This document shows, in pieces, positions 1-33,828 of a DNA stretch of 64,000 bases. The stretch covers positions 20,613,212-20,677,211 of the forward strand of contig NC_030679.2 in NCBI RefSeq assembly GCF_000004195.4. Direction: 5' to 3'. Within the stretch, counting starts at the first letter, position 1. Every line of letters begins with the position of its first letter. Origin of the DNA: Xenopus tropicalis. Taxonomy: Eukaryota > Chordata > Amphibia > Anura > Pipidae. The notes below the pieces were generated by a model, which did no database searches, had not been told where the DNA came from, and saw nothing but the letters and a program-made list of their open reading frames with translations. A program made the translations under genes and the position numbers.

Positions 1-1330
1 TTTTAATTATTTTGCTATTAGTCCAACAGGTCTCCAGTTTTATTTTTCAACAGTTATGTGGTTACTAGGGTCTAATTTAACAAGCTTTCAAATAACTTGC
101 CCACCACGGATGTCAAACTTACAGGCCTATAATTGCCAGGCTGAGATCTTGCTCCCTTTTTAAATATAGGAATGACATTCACCTTCTTCCAATCCCTAGG
201 TACCATACCTGATGAAAGAGAGTCTGAGAATATCAGAAACAAGGGCCACTGTACTTCTGACCCTAGCTCTCTCAGTACCCGAGGGTGTATTCCATCTGGC
301 CCAGGTGCCTTGTTTACATTTATCGTGTGTAACCCTTTAAGCACCATATCCTGTGTCAACCACTGTGTAGTTGGAGCTGAGGCAACAGTGCAGCTATTGG
401 GTGGGACTTGGCCCACTGGCTCCTCTACTGTATACACAGAAGAAAAGAACTGGTTAAGCACATCTGCCTTTTCTGTATCCGCTGTAACCATATTGTTACT
501 ATAACTAAATGGGGCCACACCCTCAACCTGCATCTTTTTACTACTAATATACTTAAAAAACTTTTTGGAGTTAGTCTTGGCCTCGGCTGCAATGCGCTCC
601 TCATTTTCTATCTTTGCGTTCCGGATTGCTGTTTTACATCACTTGTTATAGTGTTTATATTCATTAAACGCATCTACTGTCCCCTCTGACTTATATTTGT
701 AAAAGCTTTCCTTTTTTCCCTATTAACTTCTTTACCTCAGAGTTAAGCCACATAGGGTGATTCTTAACACTTCTACTTTTTCTTAATGGAATAAATTGAG
801 AACAGTAATGATTTAATATCATTTTAAATGACAACCATTTCTGCTCTGTGTTTTTATCAGAAAACATAATGCCCCAATCTATGCCCTGAAGCGCTGCCCT
901 TAAGGAGCTAAAATTTGCCTTCCTAAAATTCATTGTCTTTGTTGCCCCCGTGTAAATTTGTTTCCTGCACCAAACATTAAATGAAATAACATTATGGTCA
1001 CTATTTCCCAGGGGTTCAACCACTTGCACATTTGCTATACGTTCTGGGTCATTAGAGATCACTAGATCCAGTATAGCATGGTTCCTGGTTGGCTCCTCAA
1101 CAACCTGTGACATAAAGTTGTCATGCAGCAAGTTTATAAACTTGTTCCCATTTACTGTCCTGGCAGTACTATGGCTCCAGTCAATATCAGGGTAATTAAA
1201 ATCCCCCATTATTATCACTTGCCCCAAACTAGCAGCCTTTTCTATTTGCAACAGGAGCTGGGCCTCCTCCTCTTCGCTTACATTAGGGGGTCTATAGCAT
1301 ACCCCTACAATTAGTTTGGTAGATTCTTTA
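1..1330 (-). mobile_element. CR1-type LINE remnant (endonuclease and RT)
   Basis: This is a truncated non-LTR retrotransposon read leftwards. From about 1325 down to 691 the frame encodes the end of an apurinic-type endonuclease, with the motifs GDFNYPDIDW, LDLVISNDPERI and SDHNVISF. From 533 to 72 a second frame encodes the start of reverse transcriptase, with NKAPGPDGIHPRVL, FKKG and NYRPVSLTSVVGKLFE. The two parts are in different frames, so at least one frameshift or stop separates them. The 3' half of RT is cut by the left window edge or lost. The motif wording is that of the CR1/L2 clade. The copy cannot be active as it stands. Confidence 0.85.
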
Positions 1331-1718
1331 CTATCTCAGTTACTTAATGTGCCACACACGCACTTCAATAACAGCTGAAGGAGTGCAAGTTGGGCACCAC
1401 TGTGGCAGCAGAAGCATCTACAAGTGAAAGACCCTTATCAGCTGGCACACTCACATGCACATGCCTCCAAACTGGTAATCCTTTTGGTATGGAGCATTCA
1501 GCACTGGTAACCACTGAGCATGAACTGACAAATAGAGATACTAGAGCTTGTTTACTGATGGCAGGCAGGGTGCAAACTTCAATAAATAGGAGCAAGCTGT
1601 TGTGTTTTTACCCTGCCCTCCCACCAGTGTCTGTGGGTGCAGGCCCTTGCGCTCCACTGAATTCATAAGGGGCGGCTGTAAGGAGGCAAATAGGTGCCCC
1701 TTCCCCTGCCCTCTAATA
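1331..1718. other. unassigned intergenic stretch
   Basis: I see no gene and no clear repeat boundary here. Short open frames on both strands lack codon bias or splice support. Confidence 0.4.
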
Positions 1719-2336
1719 CAGTGTTTTTCAACCTTTTTTGGGCAGAGGCACACTTGTTTCATGAAAAAAATCACGAGGCACACCACCATTAGAAAATGTT
1801 AAAAAATTTAACTCTGTGCCTATATTGACTATATATAAAGTAATTCTCTTGAATAGGAATCAAATAAACACAAAGAAAGTATTTTCCGGGACATTTTCTC
1901 CACAAACCCACCCCCCCACTGATTTTTTATTTTTTTTTATACACACAAAAATTTTATATTATATATATATTATTATTAATTGTTTTCTTACATGTCAGGC
2001 TGCGGCATCCAGGGGTGTCCCGGGATTGTCCTCTGGTGGGGAGTAGGGCGGCTGTGCATGGGCCTGGCCCCTGGTGGATCTGGTCTGTCGGGGCAGGGCC
2101 TGGGCAGTTGCTCCCCCCAGTCGGGTTGTGCCAGGGCAGGATAGTGCTGCCTCTCCTCTCTGGTTGCTCCGCCCTCCTGGATCCGATGCCGGATGACGTC
2201 CCAGGCAGTGACGATTTCCGGGCATCAGGGAGCCAGGAAGTGGAAGGTGTCCCAGAGGGGACCGGGGGAGTCTTGTCTTCACCTACGGCACACCAGGCAC
2301 ACTAGTGTGCCGCGGAACAGCGGTTGAAAAACGCTG
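1719..2336. mobile_element. non-autonomous hAT element with 8-bp TSD
   Basis: The element starts CAGTGTTTTTCAACC and ends with the near-perfect inverted copy GGTTGAAAAACGCTG (14 of 15 positions pair). It is flanked on both sides by the same octamer CTCTAATA (1711-1718 and 2337-2344). An 8-bp duplication with CAG-type termini is the hallmark of the hAT superfamily. No transposase is encoded; the open frames between 1995 and 2305 are GC-rich filler. The perfect duplication suggests moderate age. Confidence 0.9.
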
Positions 2337-2344
2337 CTCTAATA

Positions 2345-3590
2345 TGTGCATCATTCAGACACCCAAGTTAGGGAGAGCCACCTGGTGCAAAGATGCCTTG
2401 TCTGAGAGCAGGGAGTAGGGACAAGGGTGACTTTCGCCCACTTACGTTGTGCCTTGTGCTGGATTTTAAATCTACAAGGTGCAGAGTGCAGCAAGGTCCT
2501 ACCGCTGCTGTGACAAATAAAACTTAAAATATATTATCATATATCCACTGTTTTGATCCAGAGGAAGGCAAAAAACCCAACCTGAAGCTAGTGCCAATTA
2601 TGCTTCAAGAGGGAAAAAATTCCTTCCTTACCCCCTTGGCGATCGGAAACATTCCCTGGATCAAGAAATTGTAGTTAACATGAATTAAAAACAATGCTGA
2701 CTCTCAAGTTTATACTGTATAAAGATACAGAAAGCACAATATAACAATGCATTCAGGAAAACATCCACATTCAGTTATTAATAGATAATATGAAAACAAA
2801 AAGAAGAGAAACTCCTGACATTTTGCAAAATATGCACAAAAAATGCAAAAAGGGGGAGGGTGGGGGGGATGTTTCTACCTGCTCAGAAGATATGGAAGTG
2901 AGTGCTTCTTTTTCTGACATCACATCCCTCTCAATTTCTCCACCCCCCAGGCCGGCTTTCTCCTGCCTTAACTCTTTCCTTCTCACCTAGTCACAGTTGA
3001 ACCTAGTTCTGCCAATCTCTAAACATAAGCCAGTGTAATCTGGCTGCTGGTTATGGATCCCTTGTCATGCAGCCCCTGCGCTTATAGCTCCAGAGCTTTC
3101 CTTTATTGCTGCTGAAAGCTATTTTTGTTGTTTTCAAATGTTTATGGAAGAACAACGCCTTGTTTTTCCAGTTGCTGCCGCCGGCTGAAATAAAAGCCAT
3201 TTTTTCTTTAAGAGACTTTTACTCTTACACTTACTGTTAAACCTGCCGTAACAACTCTTAATGCTCTCTGTCAGCCAATGGTTGTCTGGATACTGAGAGG
3301 TGTAGTATAAGAACAGGTGAATGGTTATAGGGTAGATAGGCCCTACGCTGCACTGTGTCAATGGATACAGTGTGCAGGTGTTGCAAGGTGTCTGTAAGCT
3401 CATGTGTGGCCTCCTTCCTGCGCAAGTCTGGCTGGATCAAGGGTAGGGAATAAGCCTGGCTCTCCCCTGAACAATTCTGTGGCACTGCGCCTGCATCCCC
3501 TGCTGGGCAGCCCACTGTGCCTGACCACTGGGCTTCCCCTCTCCCCCCATCCTTCCCGTAGAAGGGGAGGCAGATTGTGACAGCATGGTC
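2345..3590. other. intergenic with dispersed-repeat fragment
   Basis: Around 2548-2670 there is a fragment of a dispersed repeat (GATCCAGAGGAAGGC, then AATTCCTTCCTTACC, then CCTGGATCAA). It recurs at about 36120-36320 and in part near 16400-16510. I see no gene in the rest; 2840-2960 is low-complexity purine/pyrimidine sequence. Confidence 0.5.
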
Positions 3591-3631
3591 TGATGAGAGG
3601 CTTGCAGGGTGCACCCATGTTTCCAAAAACA

Positions 3632-3739
3632 ACACTCGGGTGCAGGCACATGTAGCCGAAATACACATAAAAATGCGAGAGAATACAAAGTCTTGCGTTT
3701 TTATGCGTATTTTGGCTACATGTGCCTGCACCCGAGTGT
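3632..3739. repeat. inverted repeat (hairpin-forming)
   Basis: The left arm from ACACTCGGGTGCAGGCACAT pairs with the right arm ending ATGTGCCTGCACCCGAGTGT, around a short loop near 3680. A further partial arm follows at about 3749-3765. A second small inverted repeat (TTTTCGGCAA / TTGCCGAAAA) lies at 3786-3820. This is probably a MITE internal structure. Confidence 0.7.
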
Positions 3740-4017
3740 ATTCCATTCATTCGGGTGCAGGCACAAGTAGGAGGAGAAGGGCGGTATTTTCGGCAAGCGG
3801 TTTTCCGTTTGCCGAAAATATACGCCCTACGCCTCGTCTGGCATCAGCCTAACCCTTTGGTGTGAGCACAAAGCAGTAATTAGGGGACATCTCGTTAGCA
3901 CAGCGGCCCATAAGGCCAAATTAGCAAAGGCAGAACAAAAGCAACTGCTACTGCAGATTAACAAGCTAGAAAAGCATATAGCCCCTTCCGCTGGTTTATT
4001 ACAACAACTGAAGATGC

Positions 4018-4527
4018 TTAAAGGAGAATGCAAGTCAAAATTTAAAAAGCATACTGCCCAATAGTCCTCCTATTGTTCAGTAAAAACACCATACTTTTGG
4101 CTCACCTAATCAAATATTTACTCAGTCACACTTACTTCACATTTTCTAGAACAGGCAGCCATCTCTAAAAAGGTATTCTCCCTTCCTTTCCCCCCTTGCT
4201 TCATACTGCACATGTGTTTCATTCCCTCCCCCCTCCACTCTGCCAGATCCGCTTCTGATTGGCTGGTGGGCATGTGTAGCTCAGAACAGCAGACAGGATC
4301 AAGTTACACACATGCTCAGAGAATAGGAAGGCTGCCGCTGGCACCTACAGGAAGGGGAGAGAGATTTCAGTGATGTCACTGTAGGCTTCACACTGCTGTA
4401 GGCTGCCAGCACCATATCTCAGAGAAGCAAGCAGGGATCTGGGAATTTAGATATGCAGTAAGTACTTAAAAAGAATGCCTTTAGACTTACTTTTAATTTA
4501 TATTAACCTTTCACTGTCCTTTAAGGA
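4018..4527. mobile_element. TTAA-flanked MITE inside the L1 remnant
   Basis: The left end is TTAAAGGAGAATG and the right end is CACTGTCCTTTAA, whose complement is TTAAAGGACAGTG. TTAA borders and an AAGGA-type terminus fit the T2/Kolobok-like MITEs common in Xenopus. It separates two stretches of L1 coding sequence. Confidence 0.65.
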
Positions 4528-4708
4528 AGAAGTCAATCTCTTAATTCTTTGCAGGCACTAAAATCAACTCACTTAACTTAAGAGCAATAACTATGCAATG
4601 GGTAATATTAAAGCAACTGCAGCCTTGAAAAAAACACTCATCCAACCAACCCCACAACGTCGAATTGAAAAAATTCAGTCTCTTACCCAAGAACTTAGAA
4701 TAAACTCT

Positions 4709-5519
4709 AATACTTAACTCTAGAGTGCACTCTTCTGTCTAGACTTCTCAGATTAGGTCTTATGTGATAAAAATAAAGAAATGGAAAAGAAAACATATAT
4801 ATAGCATAATACAGCAATATAAATCAGCCCTCCAAATGTGTTTAAATCCAACCAAATCCTTGTTAACATCACAACCAAATTAGCTTCACTCCAAAGCATT
4901 TAAAGTTTGTGTCTATATCCAAATACAGTGAGTTTCCATATTTCACACTCTTCTGTGACTTCCTATATCCTTAACCAATTGTGCATATACTTACAGACCA
5001 AACTTTGGTCTTGGAGCTTTCAACAAGTTTTTTTCTGGTAGAACTATAACTCCCCATTCTCCTTTTCCACTTACTCCTGCTGCTGCTGGACAGATATACA
5101 ACGGACATGTGTAAAATCCTAAAACTTTATTCTAAAACAACTAAAAAAGTTACATTTACAGACACCATCAAATCTGCACCCATCAGGAGTCTTTTTAAAC
5201 AGTGTTGGATCCTTGCATGCTTATCCGCCCCCTCATGCGATCTGCAGTATTCACTTCTGTCTCTCTGTTCGTGCTTCCCCTTAAGCGTCTAAGGGGGATT
5301 TTACACATGTCCGTTGTATATCTGTTCAGCAGCAGGAGTAAGTGCAGAAGACTTGTTGAAAGCTCCAAGACCAAAGTTTGATCTGTAAGTATATGCACAG
5401 TTGGTTAAGGATGCTTGTGGTGTTCACAAGGATTAAGTTGGATTTAAACACATTTGGAGGGCCGATTTATATTGCTGTATTACAATAGACAGAAGAGGGC
5501 GCTCCAGAGTTAAGTATTA
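4709..5519. mobile_element. foldback (long inverted repeat) element
   Basis: The outer ends AATACTTAACTCTAGAG and CTCCAGAGTTAAGTATT are complementary. The pairing continues inward through several hundred bases, for example CAGATATACAACGGACATGT near 5090 against ACATGTCCGTTGTATATCTG near 5310. The unpaired loop is about 5130-5290. No protein is encoded and no clear target duplication is seen. It sits within the L1 remnant. Confidence 0.75.
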
Positions 5520-5850
5520 TTGTTTGAGCCGTTGCACAAAGAATCTGGAGTGGGATATATATTTCATTCACACTTAAAAAATTATTTGGTGTTTCTTAGA
5601 ATAAACCCATTAGATATTGCAAATACTTTCGCTCAATTCTACAGCGACCATTACAATTTAAAAGACAATCCTCCTACAAGCACACCCTCCCCAACAGACA
5701 TACAGGCTTTTTTAAACCACACACACCTACCCATTCTCCAACCCACTGCAATTTACACCTTAAAATCCCAATCTCGATAGACGAAGTCCTAGCCACAATA
5801 AAAAACCTACCTCAAAACAAGGCTCAGATGACAACAAATATTATGAAACC

Positions 5851-7190
5851 TTTGCTTCCATACTTTTCCCATATCTTACAAGTGCCTTAAATTCACGTTA
5901 ATTGGTCATTGCAAAAATTTGCAATTCCCACGCTATTCATTACAGCTATCATTGTAATGCAGTTAGGGGTCCCATGAGACATAAAAGTATACTTCACAGG
6001 TCATAAAGGTGTGTGGGGTTGGAGAGGGTCTAAATTTGATAGTGGGCTTCAGTGATAGTGGGCCATTATGGGACCCAGGTCTGCATTTTCTATACAGGGG
6101 ACACATGCCATTCACCCTTGACTTTCCTAAAATGTTGTGGGTAACCACTGATTATGTCCTGGGTGGGGGCAAGGGGCCCAGAATTTTTCTTTTTTTTGTG
6201 TGTGGACCTGTGCCGAAAAGGTACACCACTGATAATGGGGCTTGACTGCAGTGGATCAGGGGTGTGGTCATAAGTGCACATGTTATCTGGGCCCTCCACC
6301 TAGGGGCAGGTGACCAATGGGTTAATAATTGTGGCCCTCTGGAGGGGAGGGCCCAGCTAACTTAATATAATAATAGGGTGCTGCGTCCTAATGACGACTC
6401 TGGCTGCAGCATGTGCTTTTTGTTGTATACACCACACCATATGGAAGTCCTAGCACTCTTACTAGCTTTGAATATTTAGAAGATAAAGGTATGCATATTT
6501 GGGTCTATGCATTATATGATAGGGAGATCTGTCCAAATAATAAAGAAAAGCAGAAAAGTGAAGATGTAGGAAAGGCCCACTCTTGGAAATAATTTCTTTA
6601 GATACTGTACATATTAGAGGAAAAGGAGTCTAACATTAGTCATCACCAACATTCCAAGTAATTTCTATATGTCACGCCGAAGGTCATCCAAAATACCCCC
6701 TTGCATCATTTACACTTCAGTCTGCCTTGGTGCAGAGTTGCGCAGCACTGACAGTGGACTACTATGTCATAATATGTCATAAATGTTTTCCATTTAGACT
6801 CTAAATATGATCCCCAACCAGTGGCGCAGGAGTAACATGTTGCTCACCAACCCCTTGGATGTTGCTCCCAGTGGCCTCAAAGTAGGTGCTTATTTTTGAA
6901 TTCCTGGCTTGGAGGCAAGTTTTGGTTGAATAAAAGTATAATGCCAAACAGATCCTCCTGTAGGCTGCCAGTCCACATAGGGGCTATTAATAAGGAACCT
7001 TTTTCACGCTTGTGTTGCTCCCCAACACTTTTTCCATTTAAATGTGGCTTCCGGATATAAAAGGTTGGGGATCCCTGATTTAGAGAATCAAATGGATTTA
7101 GTTTGGCAAGCAAATCTAAATAGATTAGTTCAGTTTAGCTTATATGTCCTATAACCTATGAGGCAAAAAGCAGTTTTTTTTTTGCAGTTT
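5851..7190. other. unassigned intergenic stretch
   Basis: No gene is recognised. Low-complexity and MITE-like sequence is suspected, but I cannot draw boundaries. Confidence 0.35.
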
Positions 7191-7196
7191 GAATAA

Positions 7197-7475
7197 AAGA
7201 GACCAGGGGCGGGCCAAGCCGACCGGGCGCCCTAGGCAACCCAGTCGGCCAACCCCGCCCCCCCCCCAAACGGCGCATGCGCGCCAAAGCACAGGAGGAG
7301 GTGCAGGGGGGGCGGCGCGATTAGATCGGTCATTGGATCGGCCGCTAATGACAAGCGGCGGAGGCAATGACAAAGTAGCACTAGGGGTAGGCAGGAGAGG
7401 CTCCTGCCTGGTGCCCCCCAATCGTTGCGCCCTAGGCAGCTGCCTCTTCTGCCTACCCCTAGTTCTGGCCCTGAA
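7197..7475. repeat. GC-rich dispersed repeat
   Basis: A GC-rich block with ends like CAGGGGCGGG and TTCTGGCCCTG stands out from AT-rich surroundings. Its right third (about 7380-7472) is closely repeated at 7955-8047, including GTAGGCAGGAGAGG and CCTAGGCAGCTGCC type segments. This indicates a transposable-element family. The open frames inside are fortuitous. Confidence 0.6.
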
Positions 7476-7523
7476 AGAGACTCTCTAAAATAGCACTCCT
7501 TGCAGAAATTGCATTTTTTACTA

Positions 7524-7854
7524 CAGGTATGGGATCCCTTATCCGGAAACCCGTTATCCAGAAAGTTCCAAATTACGGAAAGGCCCATAATCTCCCATAG
7601 ACTCCATTATAAGCAAATAATTCTAATTTTTAAAAATGATTCCCTTATTCTCTGTAATAATAAACCAATACCTTGTACTTAATCCTAACTAAGATATCAT
7701 TAATCCTTATTTGAGGCAAAACAAGCCTATTGGGGTTATTCAATATTTAAATGATTTTTAGCAGATTTAAGTTATGAAGATCCAAATTACGGAAAGATCC
7801 TGTAACCGGAAAACCCCAGGTCCCGAGCATTCTGGATAACAGGTCCCATACCTG
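7524..7854. mobile_element. TA-flanked MITE (CAGGTATGGGATC family)
   Basis: The left end CAGGTATGGGATCC and the right end GGTCCCATACCTG form terminal inverted repeats flanked by TA on both sides. The same family occurs more than a dozen times in this window. TA duplication suggests Tc1/mariner-like mobilisation, but I cannot name the family from memory with certainty. It is non-coding. Confidence 0.8.
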
Positions 7855-7859
7855 TACTA

Positions 7860-8050
7860 CCTATCCCCTTTGGCAGGGGTGGGAGGGGGTGTGATGGGTC
7901 ATTGCCCCCGCCGTGTTATGACAAGTGGCGGGGGCAATTACAAAAGAGCGCAGACTAGGGGTAGGCAGGAGAGGTACCTGCCTGGCGCCCCCCAATCATT
8001 GTGCCCCAGGCAGCTGCCTATTCTGCCTACCCCTAGTCCCAGCCCTGCCC
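7860..8050. repeat. second copy of the GC-rich repeat
   Basis: Shares its right half with 7380-7472. Bases 8051-8600 that follow hold no recognised gene. Confidence 0.55.
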
Positions 8051-8607
8051 TTTGGTCCCTAAGAGCAAAAATAATTAAATAATTATGAATTTTCATGAAC
8101 TCAAGTTATTGATTATATTTATATAGAGTGCTTGTACATATTGTTAGTTTTTAAGTATCGGCCGGCCGAATTATTTTGCTGGATTATTATATTTATGTAA
8201 AGGGACAATAAAATATAAATCATTACCTATTCTTGCCTACCAGCAAAATTTTTTTAGAAATTATTTTTTTGCAGTTTGCACCATGCCCACATCTTTGTAA
8301 ATGTGTCCTACAGAGTTTGCTCCATGTACATCACCAGCAGATATTGGCTTATAACTTACTTTTACTCTCTTATAGTTTAAGTTCCAGTGCCACTGGGACA
8401 GACAGATGACTAATCTTTGGATGTATAGCAGCAGACGCTGTATATAATTAAAGGGTAATAACTTTATTGGAACGGAAACAGAAAAAGTTTGTTTTCAATA
8501 TACTTATTATATCATATACCTTTGCAGGGATTTGTAGCCAACGAGCATATAAATCCATTGTACATAGATCCGCTCTACACTACACTGTGCATCGCAGCTC
8601 CATGCCT

Positions 8608-8641
8608 GCATAGAAACAGGTGATGCAAGAGAGCGTCCAAT
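8608..8641 (+). promoter_or_regulatory. X-box-like and CCAAT motif upstream of CD74
   Basis: The 20-mer GCATAGAAACAGGTGATGCA at 8608-8627 resembles the X1-X2 box of MHC class II and invariant-chain promoters (family pattern CCTAGAAACAAGTGATGA). A CCAAT pentamer follows at 8637-8641. A second CCAAT box in the other orientation (ATTGG) is at 8746-8750. They lie about 270 and 130 bases before the CD74 start codon. In mammals RFX, CREB/ATF and NF-Y on S-X-Y boxes recruit CIITA. The match here is by eye, and the exact X-to-Y spacing and an S/W box are not confirmed. Confidence 0.45.
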
Positions 8642-8876
8642 AGGAAAATAGTATTAGGTCTTCATTCAAGCACAGCAGCCGTCGGCTTCTTGTTAGGCTG
8701 CGGGGGCTTTCCTATGAGATAACTTTCACATTTTAGTGAGATCTCATTGGTCTGTTGCTCAACTTAAGCTGTTTTTTATTTTCAGCTGAACAGCTTAGTG
8801 TGTTTAATTGAGATCAGCACCCAGTGAGATCCCAGAGAGCCCCAGTCTCGGCAGGTGTGCGCCCCAAGAGCAAGCT

Positions 8877-31207
<22,331 letters not shown>

Positions 31208-31212
<5 letters not shown>

Positions 31213-31860
31213 AGCATCGGATCAGCACGTAACCTCCTCTGCAGTATCTACCCTGATTCATACAAGCAGCACAAGAGGATTCCTATTAATCTGACTTTAT
31301 GTTGTTACTAATTGCTATGGCATTCTGGCCTCAGGTTTCTCAATAGGCTTAAGGTAGTGTTTAGTACTTTGTTTGTTTTTATGAATTACAGTGTGTGTTA
31401 CAGCAGCATGTTAAAGGAATAATAAGTGGTATGGTTACACAGATCAGTCCCACTGTGATTGTAGCTGCACATGATTGAAAGGAAGTATCTACCAGGAGGC
31501 TGACTAACTAGTACTTCTGAAAAGTGGCTTGTCTATGTCTCTATACCATGGACAAATCCTCCACGTCTTGCCACTACTAACAAATCTAGTAGTTTCTGTA
31601 TGGTTAAGGAGGTCTCAGTAAGGTACGGTCTGGGGAATGTGATAACATTAACATGATTTGACAATTCAAATGGGCACTGATAAAATCGTTGTTCATTCAT
31701 TTATCGCTAATTGTGTTTTGATAGAAATATGGCTGCCATTTTTATTTTTTTTTTAACTTTTTCTCTGCTGTTAATTGCGGCTTCTGTCAGACTTACAGGT
31801 TCTGTATAACGTGCACATACCTTATTCCATGCCTAATAAAATGAGCAGTTACATCTTTGC
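31208..31860 (+). other. cd74: CD74 exon 9: last codon, stop and 3'UTR
   Basis: After TTTGCAG the exon supplies AT to finish an Asp codon, then TAA (31210-31212). The rest is 3'UTR. AATAAA at 31835-31840 gives a predicted cleavage site around 31855. The protein therefore ends ...DFNPID. The exact cleavage site is inferred. Confidence 0.85.
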
Positions 31861-33782
31861 ATGCCTATTCTTAATGTCAGAGAAAATGACCTTGTGTGCT
31901 GCTGCCCATGTACCCCAAAGGCCAACAAGGTGGGGTTCCTTTTAAATATTCCTTGTGGTTTGAGAAATATATTGCTATATGATCCCTATTTACAGCAGTC
32001 TGCTTCATTCTTCTGTGCCCCATTCATATATTGTAATTCCTTAAAAATTAATTACTAAAAAATATAAGTTATGTCTCGTTATTTCAAAAAAAGTTGGACA
32101 AAGAACTAGCCCCAGACTCACAAGTACAATCATTAGAGCCTGGACAAGTATTATTTGCATCTGAGGCAATACAGGTATCACTTATCCGGAAATCACCAAA
32201 TTACGAAAAGGCTGAGCATTTTGGATAACAGGTCCCATACCTATATTGGCATATGGCCCTCCCTAAAGTGGATAGTGGAAAAATAGGAGACAGTAGTCAG
32301 TGTGCAATAGCAAGCCACAATATACACAACCTGTCATAAAGGTACCTGATTTTGCTTCCAGAGAATGGGAAATATTTGCTATTCAGATTCTAAAATTGTG
32401 TCTTGAAGACTGCGAGCAGATACTGGGAGCTGATCTGTGGATCAGACCATGTCTGTTTGGACACCCCCCCCGTGTATTTTGAAATAAAATGGACTCGATT
32501 AAACACATCAAATGTTGAAACTGAGAAGGGTTGTTTTCTAAGAAACATACGCTCATTTTGAATTTGATGCCAGCAACAGGTTTAAAGGGGACCCTGTCAC
32601 CCTAAGAAATAATTCCAAATTCTTTTTTGTTGTTTTTGTCAAGAAAAATAAACTTCACTTACGCTATAGAAGTAATAGAAATATTGTTTCCTTCAGTCCT
32701 GGAATTCAGAATGGGAGACCTGATGCCCATGCACTGGCTACACAATTAGATGGTGGGGAGGGAGGGGGTAAGTAGTGCTGAATGGAAAGTGAAAGTAATT
32801 GTCTGCCCCACCTCGATGTCTAAGGAACTGAGGAGACCAATGGCTTTAGTTTTTAAAGGGAAATGTTGTCCCTTTCTTGCCTGATATGGGATTTCAGCTC
32901 CTCGGCAGTTTGGGGGTCTCCTTAGTCATATTTTGCACCAAAGATTTTCATAGGTGCTAGGTGTGGGCTGCAGACAGGCCAGCTTATTAGCACTTGGACT
33001 CTGTGCTGGTTTAGTCTAATACACACAGAATGTGTAGCTGGCTGCTTATGTCTTCCCTAGCTGCTCTTGTCATGTACACTGATGCACCCCCGTGATACGC
33101 TGGATGCGCCTTCTCTTTAGCCCAGAGGCCACTGGCCACATTTTGCTTTGTCAGATCACAAGGCAGTTTTCCATATTGTGTCAATCAATCTTGAAGGGAT
33201 AGTTAACTTTCAGTAAACCATAGAATGAGCAATACTATTGCTCTGTAAAGCTATCATTTTATTGTTATTACTACATTTTATTATCTTTCTATTCAAGCCC
33301 TCTTCTATTCACATGGCAGTCTGTCATTCATTCCACTGATTGTTAGGGTAAACTGGATGCTAGCAACCAGATAGCTGCTTACATTTTCAAACTGGAGGGC
33401 TACAGAGCAAAAAGCTAAACAATTGGAACACACACATAATAAGAAATAAAGACTAATTACAAATTGTCTCAGAATATCATACTAAAAGTTAATGTTAAGG
33501 TGAATAACTTTGTTAAATGAGCTTGGGCCCAGGGAAGATGGCCGTGTTTCTGGATCATGTTTATATGATTTCTCCTTTGCATGACAGAGCTTGCATTTGT
33601 GGGTGCAAGTAACAAACTGTCTTCACAGACAGTGGTTTTGGGAATACCAAATAGAAAGGCAATCAGCGCTGCACGTGGCCTTTTTGTGTCCAAACAGGTG
33701 GTTAAATTGCTTGCAGCTCCCTTCCTATCACCCCTCTGATTAGGCTTGTTAATACAAAACAGCAACTATGAGGAAGCGCATT

Positions 33783-33814
<32 letters not shown>

Positions 33815-33820
33815 GTGTAG
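31861..33820. other. intergenic between CD74 and TCOF1, part 1
   Basis: No gene. A very short internally deleted CAGGTATGG MITE lies at 32172-32253. At about 33190-33500 is a MITE copy (GGGATAGTTAACTTTCAG ... AAAGTTAATGTTAAGG) of a family also seen near 44710-45135, 50352 and 60790-61210. Confidence 0.6.
32172..32253. mobile_element. miniature CAGGTATGG MITE (about 82 bp)
   Basis: Only the two termini remain: CAGGTATCACTTATCCGG on the left and GGATAACAGGTCCCATACC on the right. Confidence 0.7.
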
Positions 33821-33828
33821 TATGTTGT

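Larger units (their letters stand above)
3855..5850 (+). mobile_element. L1-type LINE remnant with two nested insertions
   Basis: Three separated pieces read as an L1 ORF2 on the + strand. The first, 3870-4020, has a coiled-coil-like stretch (AHKAKLAKAEQKQLLLQ) typical of the linker between endonuclease and RT. The second, about 4527-4708, includes RIEKIQSLTQEL. The third, 5520-5780, has DIANTFAQFYSDHYNLKD and DIQAFLNHTHLP. The gaps are filled by a TTAA element and a foldback element. Stops and shifts make it a dead copy. Confidence 0.7.

Noticed and set aside
1995..2305. Overlapping Gly/Pro-rich open frames
   Set aside because: Lie inside the hAT element; no domain and no start context.
8711..8754. 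Second possible X-to-Y arrangement (CCTATGAGATAAC then CATTGG)
   Set aside because: The X-like half is a poor match; the 8608 motif fits better.
33469..33765. 98-residue - strand frame vaguely like retroelement protein
   Set aside because: No motif could be matched with confidence, and it overlaps a MITE end.
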